DNA from: Methanococcus aeolicus Nankai-3
GTDB lineage: Archaea; AGJL01; Methanococci; Methanococcales; Methanococcaceae
Assembly (NCBI RefSeq): GCF_000017185.1
Contig: NC_009635.1
Location: forward strand, 1,505,501 to 1,569,500
DNA length: 64,000 bases
Reading direction: 5' to 3'
Each line of letters starts with the position of its first letter. Position 1 is the first letter of the stretch. The notes under the pieces are model-generated. The model saw nothing but the letters and a program-made list of their open reading frames with translations, did no database searches and was not told where the DNA came from. Made by a program: the position numbers and the translations under genes. Positions 11,175 to 21,644 of the stretch are shown here, in pieces.

Positions 11175-12194
11175 ATGGAAATAATAACAATAGATGGGAG
11201 TTATGGCGAAGGAGGAGGTCAAATTATTAGAACCGCTGTTTCATTGAGTGCCATTACTCAAAAGCCCATAAAAATAATAAATATACGAAAAAATAGAAAA
11301 AATAAAGGGCTATCTCACCAGCATATAGCCTGTGTAAATGCCATTAAAAAACTGTGTAATGCAAAGGTAGAAGGACTTTTTAAAGGTTCTGAAACGATGG
11401 AATTTTATCCGAATAAACTGTCTCCAAAAGATTTTACTATGGATATTGGAACTGCTGGAAGTATTTCTCTGGTTATTCAGTCAATTCTACCGGTTGGGTT
11501 ATTTATTGATAAAGATGTTACAATTAACATTAAAGGGGGAACTAATGTAAAAAATTCTCCCACTATTGATTATATTAAATATATTACTATGGATATTTTA
11601 AATAAAATGGGGTATGATGGACAGGTTGAAATAATTAAAAGGGGATTTTATCCAGAAGGTGGCGGAGAGGTTAAATTACATATAAAACATTCCAAATTAA
11701 ATAAAATTATTGATTTGGTGGAATTAAATAAGAATAATAATGTAGTTGAAGGAATAATATTTAATCAAAATTTAGATGCTCAAATTTCTAAAAGAATTCG
11801 GAGCTCCGCAACAAACCTAATTATGAAGCATGGATTTATACCAAATATAAAAATAGAAAATATAAAAGGGAGCTCCTCGGGAGTTGGAATATTTTTAAAA
11901 TATGGTAGTTTAGGGAGCTCCATGCTTGGAGAAAAAGGATTAAGGGCTGAAATTGTTGGGGCCAGTGCAGTCGAAAATCTTTTAAAAGAAATAAACTCAG
12001 GAATGGCACTTGATAAATATATGGGAGACCAAATAATCCCATTTTTACCATTTTATGGTGGTTCTGTTGGAGTTTCTAAAATTACCGACCATACCTTATC
12101 CAACATATTCGTAGTCGAAAAATTGTTAAATGTTAAATTTAATGTTGAAAAATATAAAAATAATAATTGCAATGGTTTTTTAATAACATGTTAA
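11175..12194 (+). CDS. rtcA: RNA 3'-terminal phosphate cyclase
   Basis: 339 residues starting [20 protein letters not shown], the hallmark of the RtcA family, which converts RNA 3'-phosphates to 2',3'-cyclic phosphates. The nucleotidyl-accepting His is in the C-terminal TDHTLSN segment. ATG 11175 is preferred to 11163 because GGGG sits just upstream of it. Three GGAGCTCC sites lie inside, read as Arg-Ser-Ser, Gly-Ser-Ser-Ser and Gly-Ser-Ser-Met. Confidence 0.92.
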   Translation: MEIITIDGSYGEGGGQIIRTAVSLSAITQKPIKIINIRKNRKNKGLSHQHIACVNAIKKLCNAKVEGLFKGSETMEFYPNKLSPKDFTMDIGTAGSISLVIQSILPVGLFIDKDVTINIKGGTNVKNSPTIDYIKYITMDILNKMGYDGQVEIIKRGFYPEGGGEVKLHIKHSKLNKIIDLVELNKNNNVVEGIIFNQNLDAQISKRIRSSATNLIMKHGFIPNIKIENIKGSSSGVGIFLKYGSLGSSMLGEKGLRAEIVGASAVENLLKEINSGMALDKYMGDQIIPFLPFYGGSVGVSKITDHTLSNIFVVEKLLNVKFNVEKYKNNNCNGFLITC

Positions 12195-12198
12195 AATA

Positions 12199-12218
12199 GG
12201 GAGCTCCGCGGAGCTCCC
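12199..12218. repeat. 20-bp perfect palindrome made of two fused GGAGCTCC units
   Basis: GGGAGCTCCGCGGAGCTCCC begins a few bases after the rtcA stop. It is a perfect inverted repeat made of two GGAGCTCC units joined by GC. As RNA it could form a very stable hairpin at the rtcA 3' end, but there is no loop and no following T-run. Confidence 0.85.
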
Positions 12219-12405
12219 ATTTATATAAATTTTAGTTTTATATGTTTATCATAGAATTGCATATTAATTTATAAAAACATTAAAAACATTTAATAAATTA
12301 TTTATAATACCTCTCTTTTATTAATATAATGATAGTTTATTAATTATATTTTTAATCATATTTATTTTATTATTAATTTTATACAGATATTAAAGAGGAA
12401 TAACA

Positions 12406-14604
12406 ATGGATTTAAACGATTTGAAATTTATAGAAGAACAATTAGGAAGAAAACCAAATGATGTAGAAATTGGAATGTTTGAAAATCTATGGAGTGAGCA
12501 CTGTTCTTATAGAAGCACAAAAAAATTACTCAGTATGTTTGGGAAAACAGTTAAAGAAAACCAAAACATAGTAGTAGGTCCGGGAGACGATGCTGCACTT
12601 ATAAAAATAGATGACGAAACCGATTTATGTGTTGCCATGGCCATGGAAAGCCACAACCACCCATCATATATTGACCCATACAATGGGGCAGCAACAGGAG
12701 TTGGGGGAATTGTTAGGGATATTATATCAATGAATGCAAAACCCATAGCTTTATTAAATGCCCTTAGATTCGGAGATATAAACGGAGAAGAAAAGGATAA
12801 AGTAAGATGGCTTGTGGAAGGTGTTGTAGATGGAATTAGGGACTATGGAAATAGAATAGGTGTTCCCAATGTGGGGGGAGAATGTGAATTCGATAAATCC
12901 TACGACTACAACAACCTTGTAAATGTGGTATGTATCGGGCTTGTAAAAGAAGGAGATATCGTAACTGGAAAAGCAAAAGAAACAGATTTAACTCTTATAC
13001 TTGTAGGAAGCACCGGAAGAGATGGAATTGGTGGAGCTTCCTTTGCATCAAAAGACTTAACCAGCGAAAGTGAAGGAGACAGACCAAGTGTTCAAATTGG
13101 AGACGCCTTTACAGAAAAATGTGTAATAGATTCCACTCTTGAAGCCTGTGCAACTAAAAAAGTTAAGGCAATTAAAGACCTTGGAGCTGCGGGAATAACT
13201 TCCTCCTGTTCGGAGCTCTGCTATAGTGGTGGAGTTGGTGCTGAACTTTACCTTGAAAATGTAATATTAAGAGATGAAGGAATGACGGCTTATGAAATAA
13301 TGGTTTCAGAATCGCAGGAAAGAATGCTCCTTGCAGTAGAAAAAGGAAGCGAAGAAGAAATAATAAAAATATTTGAAAAATACGAGCTCCCGGTTTCAAT
13401 TATTGGAAAAACAACAGATACAAAAAGATTTTTCGTAAAAATGAATGATGAAGTTGTTGTTGATTTGCCATTGGATTTGCTTTGTGAGGCAACTCTCACA
13501 GATAGTGAAGAAAAAGAAACAATACTTGAAACACCAGATAATAAAGAAAACATAGCAGAACCAGAACCAGCAGAATTAAACAATATATTATTAAAATTAT
13601 TAAAATCCCCAAATATTAACTCAAAAAAATGGATATATGAACAATATGACCATGAAGTGCAGTTAAATACAGTTGTAAGACCAGGAAAAGATGCCAGTGT
13701 ATTGAGATTAAAAGAAGCTCACCCAAAAGCTCTTGCTCTTGTGGCAGATTGTAATCCTACATACTGTAAGTTAAACCCATATGGGGGAAGTTTAAACCTT
13801 GTATGCGAATCAGTTAGGAATTTGGCAACTGTTGGAGCAAAACCGATTGGTATGCTCGATAATTTGAATTTTGGTAATCCAGAAAAACCAGAAAGATTTT
13901 ACCAAATCAAAAAATGTATTGAAGGACTTGCAGACGGTGCCGAAATTATTGGTGTTCCCGTAGTGGGCGGAAATGTAAGTTTATACAATGAAACTGTAAT
14001 TGATGGAAAAGACTATCCTATAAATCCAACACCAGTAATTAGTATTGTGGGAACTATTGAAAATATCAATAACATACCAAAAGGAGCAAAAGAAGGGGAT
14101 ATTTTAATAATAACAGCACCAACCAAAGACGAAATGGGAGGAACGGAATACTACAAACAAATCCACAACACAGAAGAAGGAATTGTTCCAAAGGCAAATT
14201 TGGAAGTTGAAAAAGAAATATACTCAAAAGTTTGTGAATTGGTAAATAATGGATTAATAAATGAAGCTGTGGATTGTTCCAAAGGAGGACTTGGTGTAGC
14301 AATCTCTAAATTATGTATGACTAACAATATTGGTGTAGAATTAGATTTGGGAGACTATAACACCAACGGCTTAAGAAATGATATTTTATTATTCTCAGAG
14401 AGCTCCGGTAGAATAATATTATCAGTAGATAAAAACAATGCCGATAAAGTTGTTAAAGAATTAAATGGTGCAATTATCGGAACTGTTAAAGGAAATGAGT
14501 TAAAAATAAAATTAAACGACAATGAATTAATAAATTTACCTATTGAAGAAATGAAAAATAAATATGAAAATGCCTTTTCTGAAATGATGGGAGAAAATAT
14601 ATAA
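12406..14604 (+). CDS. purL: Phosphoribosylformylglycinamidine synthase subunit II
   Basis: 732 residues, the usual length of the small PurL type. Motifs include [40 protein letters not shown] and, in the second half, the duplicated AIR-synthase fold ([23 protein letters not shown]). It makes FGAM in purine synthesis together with PurS and PurQ, which are not in this window. A GAGG ribosome site precedes the ATG. The 211 bases before it hold only the palindrome and AT-rich promoter DNA. Confidence 0.95.
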   Translation: MDLNDLKFIEEQLGRKPNDVEIGMFENLWSEHCSYRSTKKLLSMFGKTVKENQNIVVGPGDDAALIKIDDETDLCVAMAMESHNHPSYIDPYNGAATGVGGIVRDIISMNAKPIALLNALRFGDINGEEKDKVRWLVEGVVDGIRDYGNRIGVPNVGGECEFDKSYDYNNLVNVVCIGLVKEGDIVTGKAKETDLTLILVGSTGRDGIGGASFASKDLTSESEGDRPSVQIGDAFTEKCVIDSTLEACATKKVKAIKDLGAAGITSSCSELCYSGGVGAELYLENVILRDEGMTAYEIMVSESQERMLLAVEKGSEEEIIKIFEKYELPVSIIGKTTDTKRFFVKMNDEVVVDLPLDLLCEATLTDSEEKETILETPDNKENIAEPEPAELNNILLKLLKSPNINSKKWIYEQYDHEVQLNTVVRPGKDASVLRLKEAHPKALALVADCNPTYCKLNPYGGSLNLVCESVRNLATVGAKPIGMLDNLNFGNPEKPERFYQIKKCIEGLADGAEIIGVPVVGGNVSLYNETVIDGKDYPINPTPVISIVGTIENINNIPKGAKEGDILIITAPTKDEMGGTEYYKQIHNTEEGIVPKANLEVEKEIYSKVCELVNNGLINEAVDCSKGGLGVAISKLCMTNNIGVELDLGDYNTNGLRNDILLFSESSGRIILSVDKNNADKVVKELNGAIIGTVKGNELKIKLNDNELINLPIEEMKNKYENAFSEMMGENI

Positions 14605-14704
14605 AATTCATAATTCATATTTATTATTTTATTTAATGAAATTTCTCTATTTTTTTACTATTGGACGCATAATTATCTATTTATTTTAACTATTCGGTGT
14701 TAAT

Positions 14705-15925
14705 ATGGAACTATTAAAAAACCTAATAAGCTACCATGATGCTAAAAATATTGTATTTAATAATCTCGATAAATTAATAAATTCAAAATACAAAACAATC
14801 AGCGTTTTAAATTCATTAAATAAAATATCTTTTGAAGATATTAAAGCTCCAACAGATTTGCCCATGTTCAATAAGTCTGCAATGGACGGATATGCAATAA
14901 TAGCAGAGGATACATTTGGAGCTTCGGAAAATAATCCTATTATTTTAAATTTGGTGGAAGGAGACGAAATAAGCTCGGAAGAGTGTATAAAGGTATGCAC
15001 TGGAATGCCCATTCCAAAAGGTGCTAATGCCGTGGTAATGAAAGAATATTGTAATGAAGAAGATAATTTTTTAGAGGTAAGGTGGAGCTCCTATCCAAAT
15101 GAAAATATTTCAAGAATTGGAGAGGATATAAAAAAAGGAGAAACAATATTAAAAAAAGGAGAAACAATCAACCCATATCACATTGCTTTATTGCTGTCAT
15201 TGGGCATAAAAGATATAAAAGTAATGGATTTAAAAATTGGTTTGATATCTACGGGGGATGAATTAATAGATATTGAGGATTTAAAAGATATACAACAATT
15301 AAAAAATCAACACAAAATAGTAAATTCAAATACTCCTATGCTATCTGCACTAATTAATGAAACTGGATTAACACCAAATATTTACAAATTGGTAAAAGAT
15401 AATGAGGAAGAAATAAAAAATATATTATTAAATGCACTAAATGAAAATGACATAATATTTACTACGGGAGGAACTTCTGTTGGAGATAGGGATTACACAA
15501 TAAAAGTAATTAATGATTTGTGTAGTATGGAGCTCCACGGAGTGCAGATTAGACCAGGAAAACCATTTGGATTTGCAAAATATAAAACCAACGAAGGAGA
15601 GGAAAAGCTAATATTTATATTATCGGGCTATCCCGTTGCTGGTGCCGTGCAATTTGAATTATTTTTTAGAAATTATTTTAAACCACGAAAATATTTATAT
15701 TTGCCATTAAATAGAAATATAGCTTCTACACTTGGTAGAACTGACATATTAAGGTTAAAATTCGTAGAAACAAACAATAACAACAAAAAATCAGCCGTAG
15801 AACCACTTAAAATAACAGGTAGCGGGGTGCTGTCTTCAATAGCAAAGGCAGATTGCTATACAATTATAGGGGAAAATATTGAAGGCTATGAAAAAGGGGA
15901 AGTTATTAAAGTATATATATTATAA
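14705..15925 (+). CDS. moeA: Molybdopterin molybdenumtransferase
   Basis: 406 residues with the MoeA domain order. The N-terminus has NKSAMDGYAI, the central MPT-binding domain has the GLISTGDEL and TTGGTSVGDRDYT segments, and domain IV lies near the end (ITGSGVLSSIAKAD). MoeA inserts molybdate or tungstate into adenylated molybdopterin. It fits with mobA, moaA, wtpA and the Mo/W enzyme FwdBD in the same window. GGTG precedes the ATG. Confidence 0.93.
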   Translation: MELLKNLISYHDAKNIVFNNLDKLINSKYKTISVLNSLNKISFEDIKAPTDLPMFNKSAMDGYAIIAEDTFGASENNPIILNLVEGDEISSEECIKVCTGMPIPKGANAVVMKEYCNEEDNFLEVRWSSYPNENISRIGEDIKKGETILKKGETINPYHIALLLSLGIKDIKVMDLKIGLISTGDELIDIEDLKDIQQLKNQHKIVNSNTPMLSALINETGLTPNIYKLVKDNEEEIKNILLNALNENDIIFTTGGTSVGDRDYTIKVINDLCSMELHGVQIRPGKPFGFAKYKTNEGEEKLIFILSGYPVAGAVQFELFFRNYFKPRKYLYLPLNRNIASTLGRTDILRLKFVETNNNNKKSAVEPLKITGSGVLSSIAKADCYTIIGENIEGYEKGEVIKVYIL

Positions 15926-16019
15926 ATTATAACGGTCATATTATAAAAATAAATAGATATATTGAGTATATATAAATAAATATTAATAATTTTTTCTCAA
16001 TCGATATTATTGTGATATA

Positions 16020-16874
16020 ATGATTAAAAATATATTATTTTTAGTATTGGGGGTTATGATACTATTATCTCCTGTGTATGCAGATACAACTCCAAAAGTA
16101 GTTAAATCATACCTTGGAGTATATGAATACAACGGGACATACTACGACCCATTAGGCAATACATTTGACGGTGGGTCTTCGTATACTGCTCCTGATTCTG
16201 ATTATAATTATGCAGTTATAGTATATGAATTAGATAATGGTCAAACGATTAGGCAGACAGTACCATTAACAGATAATCAAGGAACTACTGACCCAGCACC
16301 AACGGCGGCAGTATCCTGGACCGACCCAGATGGAAATACTTATGACCTATTTGAACAAGTTCGCGATACCAGTGTTAGAAATAATGTACGAACTAATAAT
16401 CTTACTCCATTACCATATATTGCCGAAATCCCGGTGGGTTCTCAAATCGATTTAAAAATGAACGATAATTATAATGATGATAACTATGCCGATGGAGAGT
16501 GGAAATTAAATATTACGGAAAATGGAATAACATTTGAAGACGCCACCCAATATGGGGGATATTACCATAATTTATCATTTAAACTTACAGACATTGATAC
16601 AAACGGAACATGGAATATCACTATGCCATATAAAAATAGAGGCCCTCCATACAGTGAATACTATAGTGGGATAATTCCATTAAATGGTTCTAATGCAACC
16701 ATATATGATATAAGTGGTAATACACTAGATGCCGGCAAAATTTTAACATCTTCACCTCCAGCAAGCTTCTTTAACCCGACAACCTCAACCCCTACTAAAA
16801 CGCCGATTCCAATTGGTGCGTTAATATTGTCAATAATACCAATAACATATTTGCTTTATCGGAGGAGTAATTAA
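16020..16874 (+). CDS. Secreted protein with intact PIP-CTERM sorting signal
   Basis: 284 residues: a signal peptide (residues 1-21, cut near VYA/D), a ~235-residue extracellular beta-rich region with several N-glycosylation sequons, a Thr/Pro linker, then TPTKTPIP (PIP at 262-264), a membrane helix (265-280) and a basic end YRRSN. That is the tripartite exosortase/archaeosortase substrate tail. The likely processing enzyme is encoded 6 kb upstream (9619-10119). The function of the mature domain is unknown. Paralogue of the 6122-6922 gene in its tail only. Confidence 0.8.
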   Translation: MIKNILFLVLGVMILLSPVYADTTPKVVKSYLGVYEYNGTYYDPLGNTFDGGSSYTAPDSDYNYAVIVYELDNGQTIRQTVPLTDNQGTTDPAPTAAVSWTDPDGNTYDLFEQVRDTSVRNNVRTNNLTPLPYIAEIPVGSQIDLKMNDNYNDDNYADGEWKLNITENGITFEDATQYGGYYHNLSFKLTDIDTNGTWNITMPYKNRGPPYSEYYSGIIPLNGSNATIYDISGNTLDAGKILTSSPPASFFNPTTSTPTKTPIPIGALILSIIPITYLLYRRSN

Positions 16875-16946
16875 TTACAATATTTCTTTTTTTATTTTTA
16901 ATTTTGCTCAATTTCAAAATATTATTATGAAAAAATAGAATAAAAT

Positions 16947-17223
16947 TATAGTAAATCTTCGGTCTTTTTCACTAAACAATCTCAAAATCGCAAAGCGATT
17001 TTTACGATCATATAAATTTTTCAGAGGAAAATTTAGAGATCCTATAAAAAGCTAAAATCTCTACCATATTACCAATAAATGAAAAAATTTGTTTACAAAA
17101 TCTTCGATTTTGTACAAATCCTAAAAGGATTTTGTTTACAAAAGCTATGCTTTTGTATAAAATCTCGAAGAGATTTTATTTAATAATAAGCCGGATAAGG
17201 ACAGTTATTGAACTTACTATATA
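16947..17223. repeat. MITE-like TATAGT element, long copy loaded with hairpins
   Basis: It begins TATAGTAAATCTTCGG and ends GGACAGTTATTGAACTTACTATA, matching the ends of the copies at 21340, 39657 and 55377. Inside are the shared AAAATCGC-AAA-GCGATTTT hairpin (16984-17002) and three further triloop stems (17096-17112, 17138-17156, 17157-17179). No open reading frame is present, so any movement would depend on a protein encoded elsewhere. It fills most of the gene-free stretch 16875-17431. Confidence 0.75.
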
Positions 17224-17339
17224 TGGGAGCTCCCTGTATGTGCGTAATTGTAAAGAATATATATAAATATATAAATATATTATTTTAAAATATTATTATA
17301 TTATTTTTTTAATTTTATCTAAAAAAATTTAAAAAAAGT

Positions 17340-17370
17340 AATAAAGAGTCCCGATGGGTTCCTCTTTATT
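17340..17370 (-). promoter_or_regulatory. Archaeal SECIS element in the fwdB 3' untranslated region
   Basis: Read on the minus strand: AATAAAGAG, then GAA, CCC, ATC, GGG, A, CTCTTTATT. This is a 9-bp lower stem, the conserved asymmetric GAA/A internal loop, a CCC/GGG upper stem and a 3-base loop, which is the archaeal SECIS design. It starts 61 bases after the fwdB stop, where methanococcal SECIS elements reside, and explains decoding of the internal TGA as selenocysteine. Confidence 0.9.
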
Positions 17371-17431
17371 TGCAATATTATCAATGTATATAATTATATA
17401 CTGTCTATTGGGGATATCCAGTTTGTTCTAA

Positions 17432-18736
17432 TTATAACATTTGTTTAACGCATTTAATCATTTTTGTAAGAATTTCTTTATCTGTGAGCATATCTTCAAA
17501 TTGTGGCTCAATTACTTTTTTAACTCTTATTGGGGCACAATCCATTCTATATGCTGTTCCAGAATCTTCAACACCACTATATGTAGATGGTATGATTATG
17601 TTGGAAACAACATCTGTTGGAGTGATTCCCGGGTTAATATTTATCACAGGTATTTTTGCCATTGTTTTTAGTGCTGAATTCGGAAATGAATGTCCTGGGT
17701 CAGAGGCACAATTCATCATAGCATCAACATGCCCTTTTGCAAGTGCATCTACTGCGGAGGTTTCTCCAGGATTATATGTTGGGTATCCTTTTGAGAAATC
17801 AACACAGTAAGGGTAGCCTGTTTCATAAGCGGATACAATGTTAAATCCTGCAACATTGTAGTGGCCCCTCATTGGCATGAGCACAGATTTTATATGTTTG
17901 TTTAAATCGCTCACCAATGTAATTGCATTATCAATATTTCTATGTTTTCCTCTGGACATGGTCATACCCATACCAAAGTATAATATTGAAAATTGATGTT
18001 TTCCAATAATATCATATAATTCATACAATTGCTCTTTTGGAACTCCTGCAATTACATCTTGTTGTGGTTCTACTCCATTTAATATCATTCTCAAAGCACT
18101 AATTAGAATGTAGTCAGTTCCTGGGTATGGTTGTATATGAATATCTGCGAGTTTTGCGGAATCTGTTTTCCTTGGGTCTACTATAACCACTGTTCTATCT
18201 GGTCTTCCTCTTTCTCTGAAAAACCCTCTCGCAAATGTTCCATATCTACTCATATGTCTTGGGTGCCCATGCATAGGATTGCATCCCCAATAAAATACTA
18301 AATCTGCATAGTTTTTAGGCTGATCTAATGAACATGTTGGATATCCCCTATCCTGAACCGCCAAAAGTGACGGTCCGTGTCAAACTGTTGCAGTGTTATC
18401 TAATACACCACCAGTAAGTTCTGCCAACTCAACTCCTTTTTGCTGAGCTTCACAAAGTGTTGCACTCCATCCATAATGTAAAGGCCAGTTTGCCTCAACA
18501 AGGATTCTTGCAGATTCTTCGATTGCTGTTTCGTAATCTACTTTTTTTAATTCTCCGTCATCTTGCCTAATAAGCGGACTTGTATGTCGTTTTCCGTGTG
18601 CCAAGTGCATAAATTTTGCATGCCCGATTCTACAAAAGTTCTTCGTGCCTACTATTTTACCATCTTCTAAAAGCACAACTCCATCATCACACAAGGTTCC
18701 GCAAAATGGACATACTACATCTTTAACTATCTCCAT
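17432..18736 (-). CDS. fwdB: Formylmethanofuran dehydrogenase subunit B, selenocysteine-containing
   Basis: 434 residues when the in-frame TGA at 18377-18379 is read as selenocysteine 119 (TATV-Sec-HGPS). The part before it has an iron-sulfur motif (CPFCGTLCDDG, later C), and the part after it is the molybdopterin oxidoreductase body (WGCNPMHGHPRH). The Sec occupies the metal-ligand position held by Cys in other FwdB proteins. The protein reduces CO2 to formylmethanofuran, the first step of methanogenesis. A SECIS hairpin lies downstream, so this is one gene, not two broken pieces. fwdD lies just upstream on the same strand. Confidence 0.95.
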
Positions 18737-18864
18737 ATTTTACACCTGCATAATATATAATCACATATACCATATATGGATTATATATGGGTTGTATATG
18801 AATTTATAATAATTATATAATTTTCAAATATTATAATTATAATTCTTCACTAATTATATATCTC

Positions 18865-19257
18865 TTATAAATATGCCTGTTCCATCACTTCAAGGGAATT
18901 TTCTATTATTTCTTTATCTGTGGGTTCAATAGTTACTTTGGTCCCCTTAAAAGATGGCATTCCTGTACCTTCGGTTCTTGGATTAACTATTACATTTACC
19001 CAGGTTCCATATGCCACATATGCCATTCCTTCGAGGAGCTCCTGCTCAGCAGTCACTGCCTCCATAACTATTTCCCCATATTTGCTAGATAACAATACTT
19101 TGTCGTGGTCTTTCAACCCCAATTTAGCCATATCTGCTGGATTCATATCCAATTTTGTGCAGGCTTCTTTATATTTTTGCCCTTCTTTCCCTGATTCCAT
19201 TCCCTCTCCCTGCCAGACGGAACGACCAGTTAATAAAAGAACTTCTAGTTTTTTCAT
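18865..19257 (-). CDS. fwdD: Formylmethanofuran dehydrogenase subunit D
   Basis: 130 residues forming the molybdopterin-dinucleotide-binding beta-barrel that is a separate subunit in Fwd enzymes. It has LNTGRSVWQGE-type N-terminal sequence (LLTGRSVWQGEGMESGKEG), then LGLKDHDKVLLSSKYGEIV and WVNVIVNPRTEGTGMPSFKG. It lies 128 bases upstream of fwdB in the same direction, so the two are probably co-transcribed. The other Fwd subunits are elsewhere. Confidence 0.92.
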   Translation of the reverse strand: MKKLEVLLLTGRSVWQGEGMESGKEGQKYKEACTKLDMNPADMAKLGLKDHDKVLLSSKYGEIVMEAVTAEQELLEGMAYVAYGTWVNVIVNPRTEGTGMPSFKGTKVTIEPTDKEIIENSLEVMEQAYL

Positions 19258-19583
19258 AATACCACCATATGGCAGATAAATTATTTAAAAATGCTTATCA
19301 TTTAATTTTAATTCATTGTGAATTAATATCACACTGAATATATATTAAGGGTAAAGAATATATAAAATTTTCTATATGAATTAAGCCGAAAATATGAATT
19401 CAACTATATTTCGTTGCTATAATACAATTTAGTAAATCATATGTGGTTAAATATTATTGTTTATGGGGATATTAATGTTATTTATGGAGTATTACGAACA
19501 AATATATTATTGTAGGAGCTCCATAATATCACAATATTTAATAATAAAAAATAATAAAAAATAATAAAATAAAGTGAAAAAAT
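19258..19583. other. 326-base divergent promoter region between fwdD and the Sua5 gene
   Basis: No gene is seen. A TATA-like run for fwdD lies near 19360-19376 on the minus strand (AAAATTTTATATATTC). One GGAGCTCC sits at 19514-19521. An A-rich run precedes the ATG of the plus-strand gene. No repeat copy is present. Confidence 0.4.
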
Positions 19584-20609
19584 ATGAAGTTAAAAATATT
19601 GAATAAAAATGAAATTGAAATTGCTGCAAATGCCATAAAAGATGGTGATTTAGTAGCATTTCCTACGGAAACAGTGTATGGATTAGGTGCTGATGCACTA
19701 AATCCTGATGCAGTAGAAAAAATTTTTAAAGTTAAAGGGCGACCCATCGATAACCCATTAATTATTCATGTAAATAATTTAGAAATGGCAAATAAAATTG
19801 CACATATTACAGAAAACGCTAAAATATTATTACAAAAGTTTTCACCGGGGCCTTTAACCATTATATTAAAAAAGAAAGAGGTCGTTCCGGCCATAACCTG
19901 TGCTAATTTGGATACAGTTGCCGTTAGAATACCAAATAATAAAATTGCACTGGAATTAATAGAAAAAGCAAATACTCCAATAGCTGCACCAAGTGCTAAT
20001 TTATCAGGAAAGCCAAGCCCTACAAATATACAACATATAATAGACGATTTAGGCGATAAAATAAACTATGCCATAGAGGGGGAAACCACAATAGGTGTAG
20101 AATCCACGGTTTTAGATTTAACTGAGAAAAAACCTAAAATATTAAGATATGGGAGCATAACTTATGAGGATTTAAAAAAAGTTATAGATATTGAATTAAT
20201 TGAGATTAATAAACAGGGCAAAAAAATTATAAAAACAGTTAAATCGCCAGGTATGAAATATACGCACTATTCCCCCGATGCACCATTAATAATGGCAACA
20301 GGAAATATTGAAGAAATTACCGGTAAAATAAATGATTTAATAAAAGAATATACTGAAAAAGGAGAGAAAAATGAAAATGTCGGGATAATTATAACAGAAG
20401 AAACAAAAGATAAATATCCTGCAAATATTAAAAAAATAGTATTAGGAAGCAGGTCTGATTTAAAAACTATCTCTAAAAATTTATTTAATTCATTGAGGGA
20501 AATGGATAAAAATGGCGTATCCATTATATTTATTGAAGGATTTGAAAAAAAAGGACTGGGACTTGCCATAATGGATAGATTAGAAAAAGCATCATCTAAA
20601 ATAATATAA
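19584..20609 (+). CDS. Threonylcarbamoyl-AMP synthase (Sua5/YrdC)
   Basis: 341 residues, so the long Sua5 form with a C-terminal regulatory domain. The YrdC domain has FPTETVYGLGADALN, KVKGRPIDNPL, TPIAAPSANLSGKPSPT and the VESTV nucleotide segment. A linker including KSPGMKYTHYSPDAPL leads into the Sua5 domain. It makes threonylcarbamoyl-AMP for the tRNA t6A37 modification. GTGA lies just before the ATG. Confidence 0.93.
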   Translation: MKLKILNKNEIEIAANAIKDGDLVAFPTETVYGLGADALNPDAVEKIFKVKGRPIDNPLIIHVNNLEMANKIAHITENAKILLQKFSPGPLTIILKKKEVVPAITCANLDTVAVRIPNNKIALELIEKANTPIAAPSANLSGKPSPTNIQHIIDDLGDKINYAIEGETTIGVESTVLDLTEKKPKILRYGSITYEDLKKVIDIELIEINKQGKKIIKTVKSPGMKYTHYSPDAPLIMATGNIEEITGKINDLIKEYTEKGEKNENVGIIITEETKDKYPANIKKIVLGSRSDLKTISKNLFNSLREMDKNGVSIIFIEGFEKKGLGLAIMDRLEKASSKII

Positions 20610-20661
20610 AGCAATAACAACAAAATAAAATAAATGGTTAAAAATAATATAATATATTTTT

Positions 20662-21276
20662 TTATTTTTTATATATATTGATATATCCTTGATTTAATGT
20701 ATTATTTATATTTGCAACTTTATCGGGAAATGATTTATACCATCCAGGAAGTTCAGGGAGCTCCGTAAAATTAGTTATAATTTTCCCATTTGATAAAAAT
20801 GCTTTTAATATTCCATCTTCATCTTTATATATTGACGAATTTGGGGGTATCCATTTATTATTTGGTATTTTTATGGTATCTCCTGTTCCATCAATTACAC
20901 AATTATGCCCTATCACTACATTATCTCCAATTTCTGCATTAAAAACAATGGAATTAAATCCAATAAATGACTTATCTCCAATTTCTGCATGGCCATGTAT
21001 GATGGTGCAATGACTTATTGAAGAATCTTTACCAACAATTACTCCTGTGCCACTTAAACAATGTATTACTGCACCATCTTGGATATTTACATTTTTTTTA
21101 ATTATAATACCTTTTGTAGGTGGCTCATCGCATCTTATTACAGCATTTGGACTAATATATACCCCATCTTCAATAATCACATCACCAATGATTACAGAAT
21201 TTTGGTCAATATATATGTTTTTGCCTAATTTAGGCATCTTTCCGTCAATATTTGGAAAAAGACATTTTTTTAGCAT
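20662..21276 (-). CDS. Gamma-carbonic anhydrase-like hexapeptide-repeat protein
   Basis: About 204 residues with a left-handed beta-helix of hexapeptide repeats. Three His in IHCLSG...ISHCTIIHGHAEIG, and the Arg/Asp pair in NAVIRCDE, match the metal site and active-site residues of the Cam/CamH family. ATG 21276 has GGTGA upstream. The frame runs on to 21378, but that extension is made of mobile-repeat sequence and is rejected. It may hydrate CO2 or be a non-catalytic relative. Confidence 0.82.
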   Translation of the reverse strand: MLKKCLFPNIDGKMPKLGKNIYIDQNSVIIGDVIIEDGVYISPNAVIRCDEPPTKGIIIKKNVNIQDGAVIHCLSGTGVIVGKDSSISHCTIIHGHAEIGDKSFIGFNSIVFNAEIGDNVVIGHNCVIDGTGDTIKIPNNKWIPPNSSIYKDEDGILKAFLSNGKIITNFTELPELPGWYKSFPDKVANINNTLNQGYINIYKK

Positions 21277-21339
21277 ATTATCACCAATAATATATGAGTA
21301 TATATTTAGATAGGTATGGTATATATTGCCCCGTATAGT

Positions 21340-21520
21340 TATAGTCAATCTTCGATCTTTTTCACTAAACTGTCTCAAAATCGCAAAGCGATTTTTATGA
21401 TCGTATAAATTTTTCAGAGAAAAATTTAGAGATGCTATTAAAAGCTAAAATCACTTACTACATTACAAATAAATGAAATAATTTTGGGACAGATAAGGGA
21501 CAGTTATTGAACTTACTATA
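21340..21520. repeat. MITE-like TATAGT element copy
   Basis: It begins TATAGTCAATCTTCGATC and ends GGACAGTTATTGAACTTACTATA. It contains the AAAATCGC-AAA-GCGATTTT hairpin and an AAATTTTTC-AGA-GAAAAATTT hairpin, and shares the AGCTAAAATC core with the copy at 16947. It has no reading frame. It lies in the gap between the carbonic anhydrase-like gene and korC. Confidence 0.8.
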
Positions 21521-21644
21521 ATTGACATAAACAGTTCGTTTATATTCTAAAACATCTAGGACTAATTGAATAGCAATAGAAATTAGCAGGATTAATATAT
21601 TTATGTTATAAGCTAAATATGGGCTGTAATGTAATTATAATAAT

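Noticed and set aside
17096..17179. Row of palindromes as a CRISPR array
   Set aside because: Spacing is irregular, stems differ from one another, and no equal-length repeats and spacers are seen here or elsewhere in the window.
18365..18379. fwdB as two separate genes or a nonsense mutation
   Set aside because: The TGA falls at the known Sec/Cys metal-ligand position, homology continues on both sides, and a SECIS hairpin follows the real stop.
21277..21378. N-terminal extension of the carbonic anhydrase-like protein
   Set aside because: The extra 34 codons run into the mobile repeat beginning at 21340, while ATG 21276 has GGTGA and fits the family start.
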